A stretch of 41,103 bases of DNA from positions 1-41,103 of the forward strand of contig JAGBUS010000037.1 of assembly GCA_017630735.1 (NCBI GenBank). Direction: 5' to 3'. Shown here piece by piece: positions 17,701 to 25,964 of the stretch. Position numbers and translations under genes: made by a program. Source of the stretch: Alistipes sp. GTDB lineage: Bacteria > Bacteroidota > Bacteroidia > Bacteroidales > Rikenellaceae. Numbering within the stretch: the stretch's first letter is position 1; the number at the start of each line of letters is the position of its first letter. Below the pieces are notes generated by a model. The model had not been told where the DNA came from and made no database searches. It saw nothing but the letters and a program-made list of their open reading frames with translations.

Positions 17701-20121
17701 ATGAACAAGAAGAGAGATAACGATTTAGATGACTTGGGTCTTGTACCTGAGCTTTTCGATGGAAAGCATCAGGTTATACCAATTATTTCTGGAGGTGACG
17801 ACACGATTGAGGATGTTTCGCTTCCTGAGGTTTTACCAATTCTCACATTGCGTAGCTCAGTGATATTCCCTGGCTCGGTAACGCCTATTACTGTAGGTCG
17901 CGCAAAGTCTATTGCACTTGTTCGTGCAGTGGAGGCAAGCGATGGTCTTCTTGGTGCAGTGCTTCAGGTAGACAGCTCTATCGAGGATCCACAGCCTAAC
18001 GACATGCATAAGGTTGGTACATCGGCACGTATCCTTAAAATTTTGGAGATGCCAAATGGCAACCTTACGGTAATTCTCTCAGGCTTGGAGAAGATTGAGG
18101 TTGGCGAGTATATTTCAACACAGCCATACTTCAAAGCTACTGTAACACCTATTCAGGATACTACACCAGATGCCAAGAATGTGGAGTTCATGGCTCTTGT
18201 AGACTCTATCAAGGAGGTTGCACTAAGCATTATCAACATCTCGCAGTCGATGCCTAAGGAGGCAGCATTTGCTATCAAGAATCTCGATTCAAGTCGTGCC
18301 ATTGTAAACTTCATCTGCTCGAACATGGATCTTACTGACGATGACCGTCAGCACCTTCTTGAGGCACCAGGACTCTTGGCACGTTCACGCCGACTACTTG
18401 AGATTTTAGTTCGCGAGCAGCAGTTGGCAGAGCTAAAGAACGATATTCAGAATCGTGTTAAGCGCGATATAGATAAACAGCAGAAAGACTACTACCTTCA
18501 GCAGCAGATGCGCGTAATTCAGGATGAGCTTGGCGACGGCATGGATGCCGATGTAGAGCGTCTCCGCGAAGCAGCAAAGGAGAAGAAGTGGTCAAAGGCC
18601 ACTGCCGAGCTATTCGAAAAGGAGGTAACGAAATTGGAGCGTCTTAACCCAGCAGTGGCTGAGTACTCAGTGCAGATTAACTACCTTCAGTTGATGCTCG
18701 ACCTACCATGGGATGTTATGACCGAGGATCACCTCGACCTCACAGCCGTGAAGGCACAGCTCGACAAGGATCACTTTGGTCTCGACGAGGTTAAGGAGCG
18801 TCTTTTGGAGCACCTTGCAGTTATCAAATTGAAGGGTGATTTGAAATCGCCAATCCTCTGTTTGTATGGTCCTCCGGGAGTAGGTAAGACATCTCTCGGC
18901 AAGTCTGTTGCCGAGGCTATGGGTCGTAAATTTGGACGTATATCGCTCGGTGGCTTGCACGACGAGTCGGAGATTCGCGGTCACCGTCGCACATATATTG
19001 GAGCTATGCCTGGTCGTATTATCGAGACTATCAAGCGTTGTGGTGCATCAAATCCCGTAATCATCCTTGATGAGATTGATAAGGTATCACGCTCTAACCA
19101 TGGTGATCCATCAAGTGCCCTTTTGGAGGTTCTCGACCCTGAGCAGAATACAACATTCCACGACAACTATCTTGATACAGAATATGATCTTTCAAAAGTG
19201 TTGTTCATTGCTACAGCAAACAACATCGAGAATATCTCCGCGGCACTACGCGACCGTATGGAGATGATTAATATTCCGGGCTACATACTCGAAGATAAGG
19301 TGCATATCGCTCAGAAGCATCTAATTAAGAAGCAGCGCGAAGCACACGGCATCGCTGAGGATAAGCTAAACCTTACTGACGAAGCTGTTGTACGCATCAT
19401 CGAGGACTACACTCGCGAATCAGGAGTACGAACATTGGATAAGAACATCGCAAAGATTGCACGAAACAGAGCAAAGGCGATTGCTTTTGAGGAGGAGATA
19501 AAGCCTACTATCGAGACAGATATGTTGGAGCCTATCCTCGGCAAGCCAGTATTCCACAACGATCGCTACGATATTGCAGGCATGTGTGGTGTAGTAACAG
19601 GATTAGCATGGACACAGGTGGGTGGTGACATCCTCTACATTGAGTCTATTCTCACTCCTGGTAAGGGTAAGCTATCGCTTACAGGTAACCTCGGCGACGT
19701 TATGAAGGAGTCTGCGACCATAGCCTTTGAATGGGTTAAGGCTCACTACGAGGAGCTTGGCATAGAGCGTTCAAAGTTTGAGGAGTATGACCTCAATATC
19801 CACGTTCCTGAGGGCGCAACACCTAAGGATGGGCCATCAGCAGGTATCACCATGGTGACATCTATCGTATCGACATACACAGGACGTGAGGTCAAGGAGC
19901 GCATTGCTATGACTGGCGAGACAACACTACGTGGTCGTGTGACTGCAGTAGGTGGCATACGCGAGAAGATACTCGCTGCAAAGCGCGCAGGCATCGTTGA
20001 GCTTATTCTCTCGGAGGAGAACCGCAAGGATATCGAGGAGATTAAGGCAGACTACGTGGAAGGTCTTACATTCCACTATGTAAAGACGAACAACGAGGTT
20101 TTGGCATTAGCCCTCAAGTAG
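17701..20121 (+). CDS. lon: ATP-dependent Lon protease
   Basis: The 806-residue protein has the Lon N-terminal substrate domain (about 40-245), a coiled-coil linker, an AAA+ module with Walker A GPPGVGKT (Lys396) and Walker B VIILDEIDK, and a C-terminal protease domain. The catalytic dyad is Ser713 (in DGPSAGIT) and Lys756 (in GGIREKIL), spaced exactly 43 residues as in E. coli Lon. It degrades misfolded and regulatory proteins in the cytoplasm. It opens a compact cluster with three KDO genes: kdsB begins 8 nt after the lon stop, so read-through transcription is likely. Confidence 0.98.
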   Translation: MNKKRDNDLDDLGLVPELFDGKHQVIPIISGGDDTIEDVSLPEVLPILTLRSSVIFPGSVTPITVGRAKSIALVRAVEASDGLLGAVLQVDSSIEDPQPNDMHKVGTSARILKILEMPNGNLTVILSGLEKIEVGEYISTQPYFKATVTPIQDTTPDAKNVEFMALVDSIKEVALSIINISQSMPKEAAFAIKNLDSSRAIVNFICSNMDLTDDDRQHLLEAPGLLARSRRLLEILVREQQLAELKNDIQNRVKRDIDKQQKDYYLQQQMRVIQDELGDGMDADVERLREAAKEKKWSKATAELFEKEVTKLERLNPAVAEYSVQINYLQLMLDLPWDVMTEDHLDLTAVKAQLDKDHFGLDEVKERLLEHLAVIKLKGDLKSPILCLYGPPGVGKTSLGKSVAEAMGRKFGRISLGGLHDESEIRGHRRTYIGAMPGRIIETIKRCGASNPVIILDEIDKVSRSNHGDPSSALLEVLDPEQNTTFHDNYLDTEYDLSKVLFIATANNIENISAALRDRMEMINIPGYILEDKVHIAQKHLIKKQREAHGIAEDKLNLTDEAVVRIIEDYTRESGVRTLDKNIAKIARNRAKAIAFEEEIKPTIETDMLEPILGKPVFHNDRYDIAGMCGVVTGLAWTQVGGDILYIESILTPGKGKLSLTGNLGDVMKESATIAFEWVKAHYEELGIERSKFEEYDLNIHVPEGATPKDGPSAGITMVTSIVSTYTGREVKERIAMTGETTLRGRVTAVGGIREKILAAKRAGIVELILSEENRKDIEEIKADYVEGLTFHYVKTNNEVLALALK

Positions 20122-20129
20122 AGTTGCAG

Positions 20130-20888
20130 ATGAAAATAATAGCGATAATTCCTGCTCGATACGCCTCAACGCGTTTTCCTGCTAAACCGCTAGCATTGCT
20201 TGGCGGGAAGAGGATTATTGAGTGGGTATATCGTGCAGCCACAGAGTTCTTTGACGACGTAATTGTGGCTACTGATGATAGCCGCATTGCTGATGCTGTC
20301 GAGGAGTTTGGTGGACGAGCTATTATGACATCTTCTAACCACAGATGTGGAACTGAGCGTTGCGCTGAGGCACTCTCTCAGATTGACGGGGAGTACGACA
20401 TCGTGGTCAACATACAAGGTGATGAGCCATTCACTACTGTTGAGCAGATGCGTAAGCTTGTATCACTCTTTGAGAATCAAGATATCGACATTGCCACACT
20501 GGCAATACCTATCGTGGGTGAGAGTGCAATGGCTGAAATACTTAATCCTAACATAGTGAAGGTTGTGATATCGCCTAACTCCAATGCTCTATATTTTTCT
20601 CGCTCGGCAATACCATATATCCGTGATATTGAGCAGGATAGATGGGCAACACACCATACGTTCTATCGCCACATAGGTATGTATGCTTTTCGAAGCGATG
20701 TACTAAAACGTATAGTAACTCTTGAGCCTACGCCACTGGAGCGTGCAGAAAACCTTGAGCAACTACGATGGATGGAGAGTGGCTACACCATTGGCGTTGC
20801 CCTCACAAATGAGGTTGGCATAGGAATTGATACTCCAGAGGATTTATGTCGCGCAGAGGAGATACTTTCTAAATCACAGCAACGATGA
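20130..20888 (+). CDS. kdsB: CMP-KDO synthetase (3-deoxy-manno-octulosonate cytidylyltransferase)
   Basis: The 252-residue protein begins MKIIAIIPARYASTRFPAKP, the typical KdsB N-terminus. It contains the conserved NIQGDEPF, TLEPTPLERAENLEQLRW and GIGIDTPEDL motifs. It activates KDO as CMP-KDO for lipid A core synthesis. The ATG at 20130 is chosen over an in-frame TTG two codons upstream because it begins exactly at the conserved motif. The stop overlaps the kdsA start by 4 nt. Confidence 0.97.
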   Translation: MKIIAIIPARYASTRFPAKPLALLGGKRIIEWVYRAATEFFDDVIVATDDSRIADAVEEFGGRAIMTSSNHRCGTERCAEALSQIDGEYDIVVNIQGDEPFTTVEQMRKLVSLFENQDIDIATLAIPIVGESAMAEILNPNIVKVVISPNSNALYFSRSAIPYIRDIEQDRWATHHTFYRHIGMYAFRSDVLKRIVTLEPTPLERAENLEQLRWMESGYTIGVALTNEVGIGIDTPEDLCRAEEILSKSQQR

Positions 20889-21652
20889 AAAAGCCTCGTA
20901 TTATAGCAGGTCCTTGTGTAATAGAAGAGAGTGCAATAATGGACACCATAGCAAGCACAATATGTGATATTGCACAACGCTTGGACGTAGATATCATCTT
21001 CAAGGCATCGTTCGACAAGGCAAATCGCACATCGATTGAGTCGTACCGCGGTGTTGGGATGGAACGTGGACTGCAGATTCTTAGTGACATTAAGGAAAAA
21101 TATGGGCTAAAGATTCTCACCGACATTCACGAAGCATGGCAGGCAGAGCCTGCTGCAGAGGTTGCAGATGTCGTGCAGATACCAGCCTTCTTATGTCGCC
21201 AGACAGATATTATCATTGCCGCAGCACGTTATGCGAAGATAGTAAATATTAAAAAGGGACAGTTCCTCTCAGGCATGGATATGCGCCACCCATACATCAA
21301 GGCGATGGAGAGCGGCGCAAAAGAGGTGTGGCTTACGGAGCGTGGTAATATGTTTGGTTACAACAACCTTGTTGTTGATTTCCGCAACATTATAGACATG
21401 CACCAATTTGCCCCAACGGTGATTATGGACTGCACACATTCGGTACAGCGACCTGGAGAGATGGGCAACCATAGTGGTGGCAATAGAGAGCTAATCCCAT
21501 ATATGGCGCAGGCAGCTAAGGTATTTGGTGCTGATGGTTACTTCTTTGAGGTACACCCATCCCCTGATAATGCCCTATGTGACGGACCTAACTCGCTGAG
21601 TCTTGATTTATTAGAACAAACAATAACAACGCTGCTCGACAGCAAGAAATAG
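20885..21652 (+). CDS. kdsA: 3-deoxy-8-phosphooctulonate (KDO-8-P) synthase
   Basis: The 255-residue protein starts with the KdsA signature IIAGPCVIEE. It also has IIFKASFDKANRTS, LKILTDIHE, DVVQIPAFLCRQTD and a GNHSGGNRE segment. It condenses phosphoenolpyruvate with arabinose-5-phosphate in the cytoplasm. Metal dependence was not judged. It is translationally coupled to kdsB through the ATGA overlap and is followed by kdsD, which makes its substrate. Confidence 0.97.
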   Translation: MKKPRIIAGPCVIEESAIMDTIASTICDIAQRLDVDIIFKASFDKANRTSIESYRGVGMERGLQILSDIKEKYGLKILTDIHEAWQAEPAAEVADVVQIPAFLCRQTDIIIAAARYAKIVNIKKGQFLSGMDMRHPYIKAMESGAKEVWLTERGNMFGYNNLVVDFRNIIDMHQFAPTVIMDCTHSVQRPGEMGNHSGGNRELIPYMAQAAKVFGADGYFFEVHPSPDNALCDGPNSLSLDLLEQTITTLLDSKK

Positions 21653-21672
21653 TTTAATCGCAAATAAGCTAT

Positions 21673-22290
21673 ATGACACCCCAGCAAAAAGAGCTTCTTG
21701 AGATAGGACGCAAGAGCCTACGCAATGAGATTTCGACACTCGAACGTATAGAATCAACGCTCGACACTTCGTTTATTCAGGCAGTTGAGATGATACTCGA
21801 ATGTCGAGGTAAGATTATTCTCACAGGTATGGGGAAGTCGGGACATATAGCACGCAAAATTGCGGCTACACTTACAAGCACTGGCACACCAGCCCTATTT
21901 CTGCACCCTGCAGAGGCATCGCATGGCGATTTGGGAATTATTGCAGCTGGCGATGTTGTAGTTGTTCTCTCATACTCTGGCGAGACAAACGAACTTCGAG
22001 ATGTTGTTACTTATGCTACCAAGAATAACAATCCTATTATTGCTATTACAGGATCAGCAACATCCTCATTAGCAAAACACGCCAATATCCACCTCGACAT
22101 AATGGTCACACAGGAGGACTGTGTACTAAACATCGTACCTACAAGCTCTACCACGGCGCAGCTTGCTTTAGGCGACGCATTGGCATCGTCACTTATGTAT
22201 GCACGTAGCTTCCGCGCCGAAGACTTTGCACACCTCCATCCTGGTGGATATATTGAGCGACGCATGTCTCTTAAAGAGAATAACGAGTAA
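21673..22290 (+). CDS. kdsD: Arabinose-5-phosphate isomerase, SIS-domain-only form
   Basis: The 205-residue protein is a single SIS domain with the KdsD/GutQ signature GMGKSGHIARKIAATLTSTG and HPAEASHGDLG. It ends with the FRAEDFAHLHPGG motif. It lacks the tandem CBS domains that make the E. coli enzyme about 330 residues long. The context, directly after kdsB and kdsA, supports arabinose-5-phosphate isomerase, which supplies the KDO pathway from ribulose-5-phosphate. KDO-8-P phosphatase (kdsC) is not in the cluster. Confidence 0.93.
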   Translation: MTPQQKELLEIGRKSLRNEISTLERIESTLDTSFIQAVEMILECRGKIILTGMGKSGHIARKIAATLTSTGTPALFLHPAEASHGDLGIIAAGDVVVVLSYSGETNELRDVVTYATKNNNPIIAITGSATSSLAKHANIHLDIMVTQEDCVLNIVPTSSTTAQLALGDALASSLMYARSFRAEDFAHLHPGGYIERRMSLKENNE

Positions 22291-22314
22291 CCTTAGGGTA
22301 TAAAATATAGCATT

Positions 22315-24153
22315 ATGACACTTCAAGAGTTTATCAAGATACTTGATGCACAAGGCGACCTACTACGTATCACTACAAAGGTAGACACAAACTATGAGAT
22401 GTGTGAGATTGTAGATCGTATATCTAAAAGCAAAGATGGTGGCAAGGCTGTTCTTTTTGAAAATAGTGGCACCGACTATCCTGTGCTCATGAATATGATG
22501 GGTTCTGATAAACGCATGGCAACAGCTTTGGGTGTCAATCATTTAGACGAGATATCTACACGCATAGACAACATATTAAAAGGTGCTATGTCGCCTAAGA
22601 GTTCGCTTTGGGAGAAACTTCAGATGTTACCTCTTTTAAAAGATGTTTCTAAGTGGTTTCCTAAACGTAGCACAAGCCGTGGTGAGTGTCAGCAGGTAGT
22701 GTGGCAAGGCGAGGATGTAGACCTCAATAAGCTACCTATCATTAAGTCGTGGCCATACGATGGTGGAGCCTTCATCACCCTACCTATGGTAGCTACGGTA
22801 GATCCAGAGACAGGCGTTCATAACCTCGGCATGTACCGCATGCAGGTTTTCGATAAGCGCACTACGGGCATGCATTGGCATCGTCATAAGACGGGAGCGC
22901 GCCACTACGACGCATACAAACGTCTGGGTAAGCGTATGCCTGTAAGCGTGGCTCTTGGTGGTGATCCTGCATATATATACTCCGCAACAGCACCTATGCC
23001 AGATAATATAGATGAGATGTTGTTGGCGGGCATGCTACGCGAGAAGCCTGTGCGTATGGTCAAATGCTTAACAAACGATTTGTGGGTGCCAGCAGATTGC
23101 GACTTTGTTTTGGAGGGATATGTAGACCCTACAGAGGATCTCACCATAGAGGGTCCATTTGGTGACCACACAGGATTCTACTCCCTCACAGACCTATATC
23201 CTAAATTCCATATCGAGGCTATAACATCGCGTCGTGATGCCATTTACCCTGCAACAATTGTTGGCGTACCCCCTATGGAGGATGCCTATATTGCTAAGGC
23301 GACCGAGCGCATCTTCCTTGCGCCAATACGTCTTGCTGTACAGCCTGAGGTACGCGACCTGTATATGCCAATCGAAGGTACGGCACATAACATTGCTCTC
23401 GTATCTATCGTTAAACGCTACCTCGGACAGCCGAATAAGGTGGCTCAGGGACTTTGGGGTGCTGGACAGATGATGTTTAATAAATATATGGTCGTGGCAT
23501 CCGAGGAGTGTGATATACGTTCTAAGGAGGATGTATTACGACGCATCGCAAACATCGATCCACACAAAAATCTCATATGGTCGGAGGGTATACTCGATGT
23601 TCTTGACCACGCTACAGCAACCACAGGCTATGGCTCAAAGCTCGCAATAGACCTAACAGATGTTAAGGATGCTCCACGCACCTTCACCACACCGCGTATA
23701 GCACACCCTATGGGTGGCGTAGAGCTATTCAACACCGAGTTTGCGAAGGAGTATGGCATACTAATCCTATACGCAGAGCGAGAGTATCACGATACGATAG
23801 ATATTGAGAGATATATCACAGAGAATAAATTTGATGATATGAAGATTGTCGCGCTCTTTGACCGCGGAGCAGCAGGCAATATGACGCCATCAGATTTACT
23901 TTGGCTTGCAGCCGCCAACACCGACCCAAAACGTGATATACGCATCTTCAACAACACCATTATTGTTGATGCTCGCTCAAAACGTCCTGGTTATGGTGAT
24001 AATCCTTCTCGTTTCCCTAATGTTGTAACATCACTACCTGAGACAATCAAACTTGTCGATAATCGTTGGGAGGAGTATGGCATAGGCGAGCTTATAGAGT
24101 CTCCATCACGTCGTTATCGTAAGCTATGGCTATCGGATAGCGCACAATGGTAG
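22315..24153 (+). CDS. ubiD: UbiD-family decarboxylase
   Basis: The 612-residue protein shows UbiD motifs: the N-terminal LQEFIKILDAQGDLLRI, a segment VGVPPMEDAYIAKATERIF, and the conserved EGPFGDHTGFYS with the acidic residue used in catalysis. UbiD enzymes use prenylated FMN made by UbiX to decarboxylate aromatic or unsaturated acids. In Bacteroidota, relatives are usually assigned to menaquinone synthesis. No ubiX and no other menaquinone gene is in the window, so the substrate is inferred only. It begins 24 nt after kdsD and belongs to the same transcription unit. Confidence 0.9.
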   Translation: MTLQEFIKILDAQGDLLRITTKVDTNYEMCEIVDRISKSKDGGKAVLFENSGTDYPVLMNMMGSDKRMATALGVNHLDEISTRIDNILKGAMSPKSSLWEKLQMLPLLKDVSKWFPKRSTSRGECQQVVWQGEDVDLNKLPIIKSWPYDGGAFITLPMVATVDPETGVHNLGMYRMQVFDKRTTGMHWHRHKTGARHYDAYKRLGKRMPVSVALGGDPAYIYSATAPMPDNIDEMLLAGMLREKPVRMVKCLTNDLWVPADCDFVLEGYVDPTEDLTIEGPFGDHTGFYSLTDLYPKFHIEAITSRRDAIYPATIVGVPPMEDAYIAKATERIFLAPIRLAVQPEVRDLYMPIEGTAHNIALVSIVKRYLGQPNKVAQGLWGAGQMMFNKYMVVASEECDIRSKEDVLRRIANIDPHKNLIWSEGILDVLDHATATTGYGSKLAIDLTDVKDAPRTFTTPRIAHPMGGVELFNTEFAKEYGILILYAEREYHDTIDIERYITENKFDDMKIVALFDRGAAGNMTPSDLLWLAAANTDPKRDIRIFNNTIIVDARSKRPGYGDNPSRFPNVVTSLPETIKLVDNRWEEYGIGELIESPSRRYRKLWLSDSAQW

Positions 24154-24159
24154 TGACGT

Positions 24160-25260
24160 ATGGAATATAAAGTGAGACATTATATCCGCGGAGTGATAGT
24201 ATTAATACCATTAATACTAATCGTTATTATGCTCTTTTATATTGCTCGCCCAAAAACGCCTATTACTACAACAGAACATATCGAGGAGATTGACACTGCA
24301 AACGAGCATACCGACTCCATCACATTTAAACTCCAGCCATTCGACCCTAATGAAGCAGACTATAAGACAATGGTTGAGATGGGTATTGACCGAGAAGTTG
24401 CGGTAAACCTAATACGTTGGCGCGAGGCAGGCAAAGTTTTCCGCATAAAGGAGGATGTTGCGCTATGCTATGCGATGACAGACTCTATATATTTTGCAAT
24501 TGAGCCATATATTAATATTGGTAGCAAATATCGCTTTAAGGATAAAACCTATTCAAATGAGTATAAGCGCGACACTACCAATAAGAGATACACTTTATCT
24601 CCATTTCGTATAGACACCGCAACAACACAATATCTACGCACTATAGGCTTTAGCTCTCGACAGGCATCACTCATAGTGCGCTACCGCGAAATGATAAATG
24701 GATATCGCAACTTCGATGAGTTCGCAGAGTGCTATGCCGTAGATAGTATAATGGCTGCACGCCTCAAACCTTATATAATATTCCCAGCTCAAGACACCAT
24801 ACAGACGAGCAATGTTGCAAATGAGTTAGACCATATCAACGTTAATATTGCCGACTCAGCAACACTTGTTAAACTACGAGGCATAGGAGCTAAGAGCGCG
24901 CAAGCAATCATCGAATACCGAAAATTACTTGGCGGATACTACAATATTGAACAAATAAAGGAGCTTTCAGTGGTTACAGATGAAAATTTTTGCATTTTTT
25001 CGCAACAAATTTACTGTGATAGTGCTGAAATTGAGAAAATTTATATTAACTTTGCACGCCCAAAAGAGTTAGAGGTTCACCCATACTTGTCGAACCGAAT
25101 GCTCAGGCGAATTATTAACCATAGAGAATTGAAAGGAGGTTGGAGTACCATAGAAGAGATGATAGACTCTAAAATATTTAATACGGAGGAAGCAGCGCGA
25201 ATTGCGCCCTATCTCGATTTTGGTACACCTGGTGTAGAAACACAACAACCTACCGAATAG
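24160..25260 (+). CDS. Membrane-anchored protein with four helix-hairpin-helix (ComEA-like) modules
   Basis: The 366-residue protein has an N-terminal transmembrane helix (about 10-29) and a Thr/Glu-rich linker. Four similar modules of about 60 residues follow, each of the form (D/N)PNxAD..L..MGI....A..I..WR.. with a GGYxxxEQIKEL-like ending. These begin near residues 52, 148, 224 and 300. This is the ComEA helix-hairpin-helix fold, which binds double-stranded DNA without sequence specificity. A DNA-uptake or envelope DNA-binding role is possible, but no other competence gene is present. It starts 6 nt after ubiD. Confidence 0.85.
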   Translation: MEYKVRHYIRGVIVLIPLILIVIMLFYIARPKTPITTTEHIEEIDTANEHTDSITFKLQPFDPNEADYKTMVEMGIDREVAVNLIRWREAGKVFRIKEDVALCYAMTDSIYFAIEPYINIGSKYRFKDKTYSNEYKRDTTNKRYTLSPFRIDTATTQYLRTIGFSSRQASLIVRYREMINGYRNFDEFAECYAVDSIMAARLKPYIIFPAQDTIQTSNVANELDHINVNIADSATLVKLRGIGAKSAQAIIEYRKLLGGYYNIEQIKELSVVTDENFCIFSQQIYCDSAEIEKIYINFARPKELEVHPYLSNRMLRRIINHRELKGGWSTIEEMIDSKIFNTEEAARIAPYLDFGTPGVETQQPTE

Positions 25261-25387
25261 AAGAGAGCCGGTTTATCGCTCAAGCGACCCGCAAAGTAGC
25301 AGACGGAGAGCTTAAAGATGGACAACAGCCATAACAGCATGGCAAAAAAGAGACAAGATTATTAAAAACTAAAAAAAGAATAGAACT

Positions 25388-25579
25388 ATGATCGTAATGA
25401 AGTTGCAGGAGGGTGAGAACATCGAGCGCGCCCTTAAGAAGTTTAAGAGAAAGTATGAGCGTACAGGCGTATTGAAGGAGCTTCGTCGTCGTCAGTACTT
25501 CACAAAGCCTTCAATTGCAAAGCGTGAGGCTATGCAGCACGCTATCTACGTTGAGCACACTTACCGTCAGGAGGAGTAA
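25388..25579 (+). CDS. rpsU: Small ribosomal subunit protein bS21
   Basis: The 63-residue product matches bS21: an N-terminal VMKLQEGENIERALKKFKR, then a basic RRRQYFTKPS segment and a KREAMQHA end. bS21 binds the 30S platform near the anti-Shine-Dalgarno end of 16S rRNA. In Bacteroidota it is part of the pocket that sequesters the anti-SD. The leader (25261-25387) contains no strong SD next to the start and no TAnnTTTG box, so the promoter is unclear or transcription continues from upstream. Confidence 0.96.
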   Translation: MIVMKLQEGENIERALKKFKRKYERTGVLKELRRRQYFTKPSIAKREAMQHAIYVEHTYRQEE

Positions 25580-25602
25580 TAATCAAACGATAGAATAGAG
25601 AG

Positions 25603-25633
25603 GTGTCAGACCAAATGGTTTGACACTTTTTTT
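25603..25633 (+). terminator. rpsU terminator
   Basis: GTGTCAGACCA and TGGTTTGACAC pair over 11 bp with one G-U wobble and a two-base loop, followed by eight T. It begins 24 nt after the rpsU stop. Confidence 0.88.
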
Positions 25634-25638
25634 ATAAT

Positions 25639-25665
25639 GTGAAAAGTGAAAGGTAAAAGGTGAAC
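25639..25665. repeat. GTGAAAAG-type short tandem motif, copy 1
   Basis: GTGAAAAGTGAAAGGTAAAA and the following bases repeat a GTGAAAAG-like unit about three times. The same motif recurs at 27524-27556 on the other side of proS. Confidence 0.55.
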
Positions 25666-25711
25666 TTTGCGTTTAAGGTGAGAGCAGAACAAGCTTACTT
25701 GTTTTGCCGAG

Positions 25712-25763
25712 CCGTAGCAAAGTAGAGGCATTACGTAGTTTTGCCTTTGCCTCAAATGTACGG
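25712..25763. repeat. Nested stem-loop in the rpsU-proS gap
   Basis: An outer stem CCGTA (25712-25716) / TACGG (25759-25763) encloses GAGGCA (25725-25730) / TGCCTC (25748-25753). No coding sequence covers it and no function was recognised. Confidence 0.4.
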
Positions 25764-25832
25764 TGTCTGCTACGCAATATAGAGAGTAAAGAAGGGGGAT
25801 CTATTTTGTGCAGATACGACTCTACAACCCTA

Positions 25833-25955
25833 TTTCTTGTCAGAGGGGTGCAGCAGTGGCGATGACAAGAAAAAGTCTCGGATGGGCTGTACTTAGCGTA
25901 CTGCTCATTCGAGACTTTGATTGAAGCGTCGCTGATGCGCCGCTATCACAAGAAA
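25833..25955. repeat. Palindromic intergenic element, copy A (acts as proS terminator)
   Basis: The ends TTTCTTGT (25833-25840) and ACAAGAAA (25948-25955) are inverted, and almost the whole 123 nt forms an imperfect palindrome. The centre is a hairpin AAAGTCTCG...CGAGACTTT (25872-25918) whose apex reads GATGGGCTGTACTTAGCGTA. The 5' arm also contains TTTCTTGTCA and TGACAAGAAA (25833-25842 / 25863-25872) as an alternative local hairpin. On the minus strand the central hairpin is followed by TTTTT, so it can terminate proS. It is related to the element at 40781-40908. Confidence 0.7.
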
Positions 25956-25964
25956 TAATCGAAA

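Noticed and set aside
25132..25142. Perfect Shine-Dalgarno-like AAAGGAGGTTG inside the HhH gene
   Set aside because: It is explained by the codons for Lys-Gly-Gly-Trp and no start codon stands at a suitable distance; Bacteroidota rarely use SD initiation.
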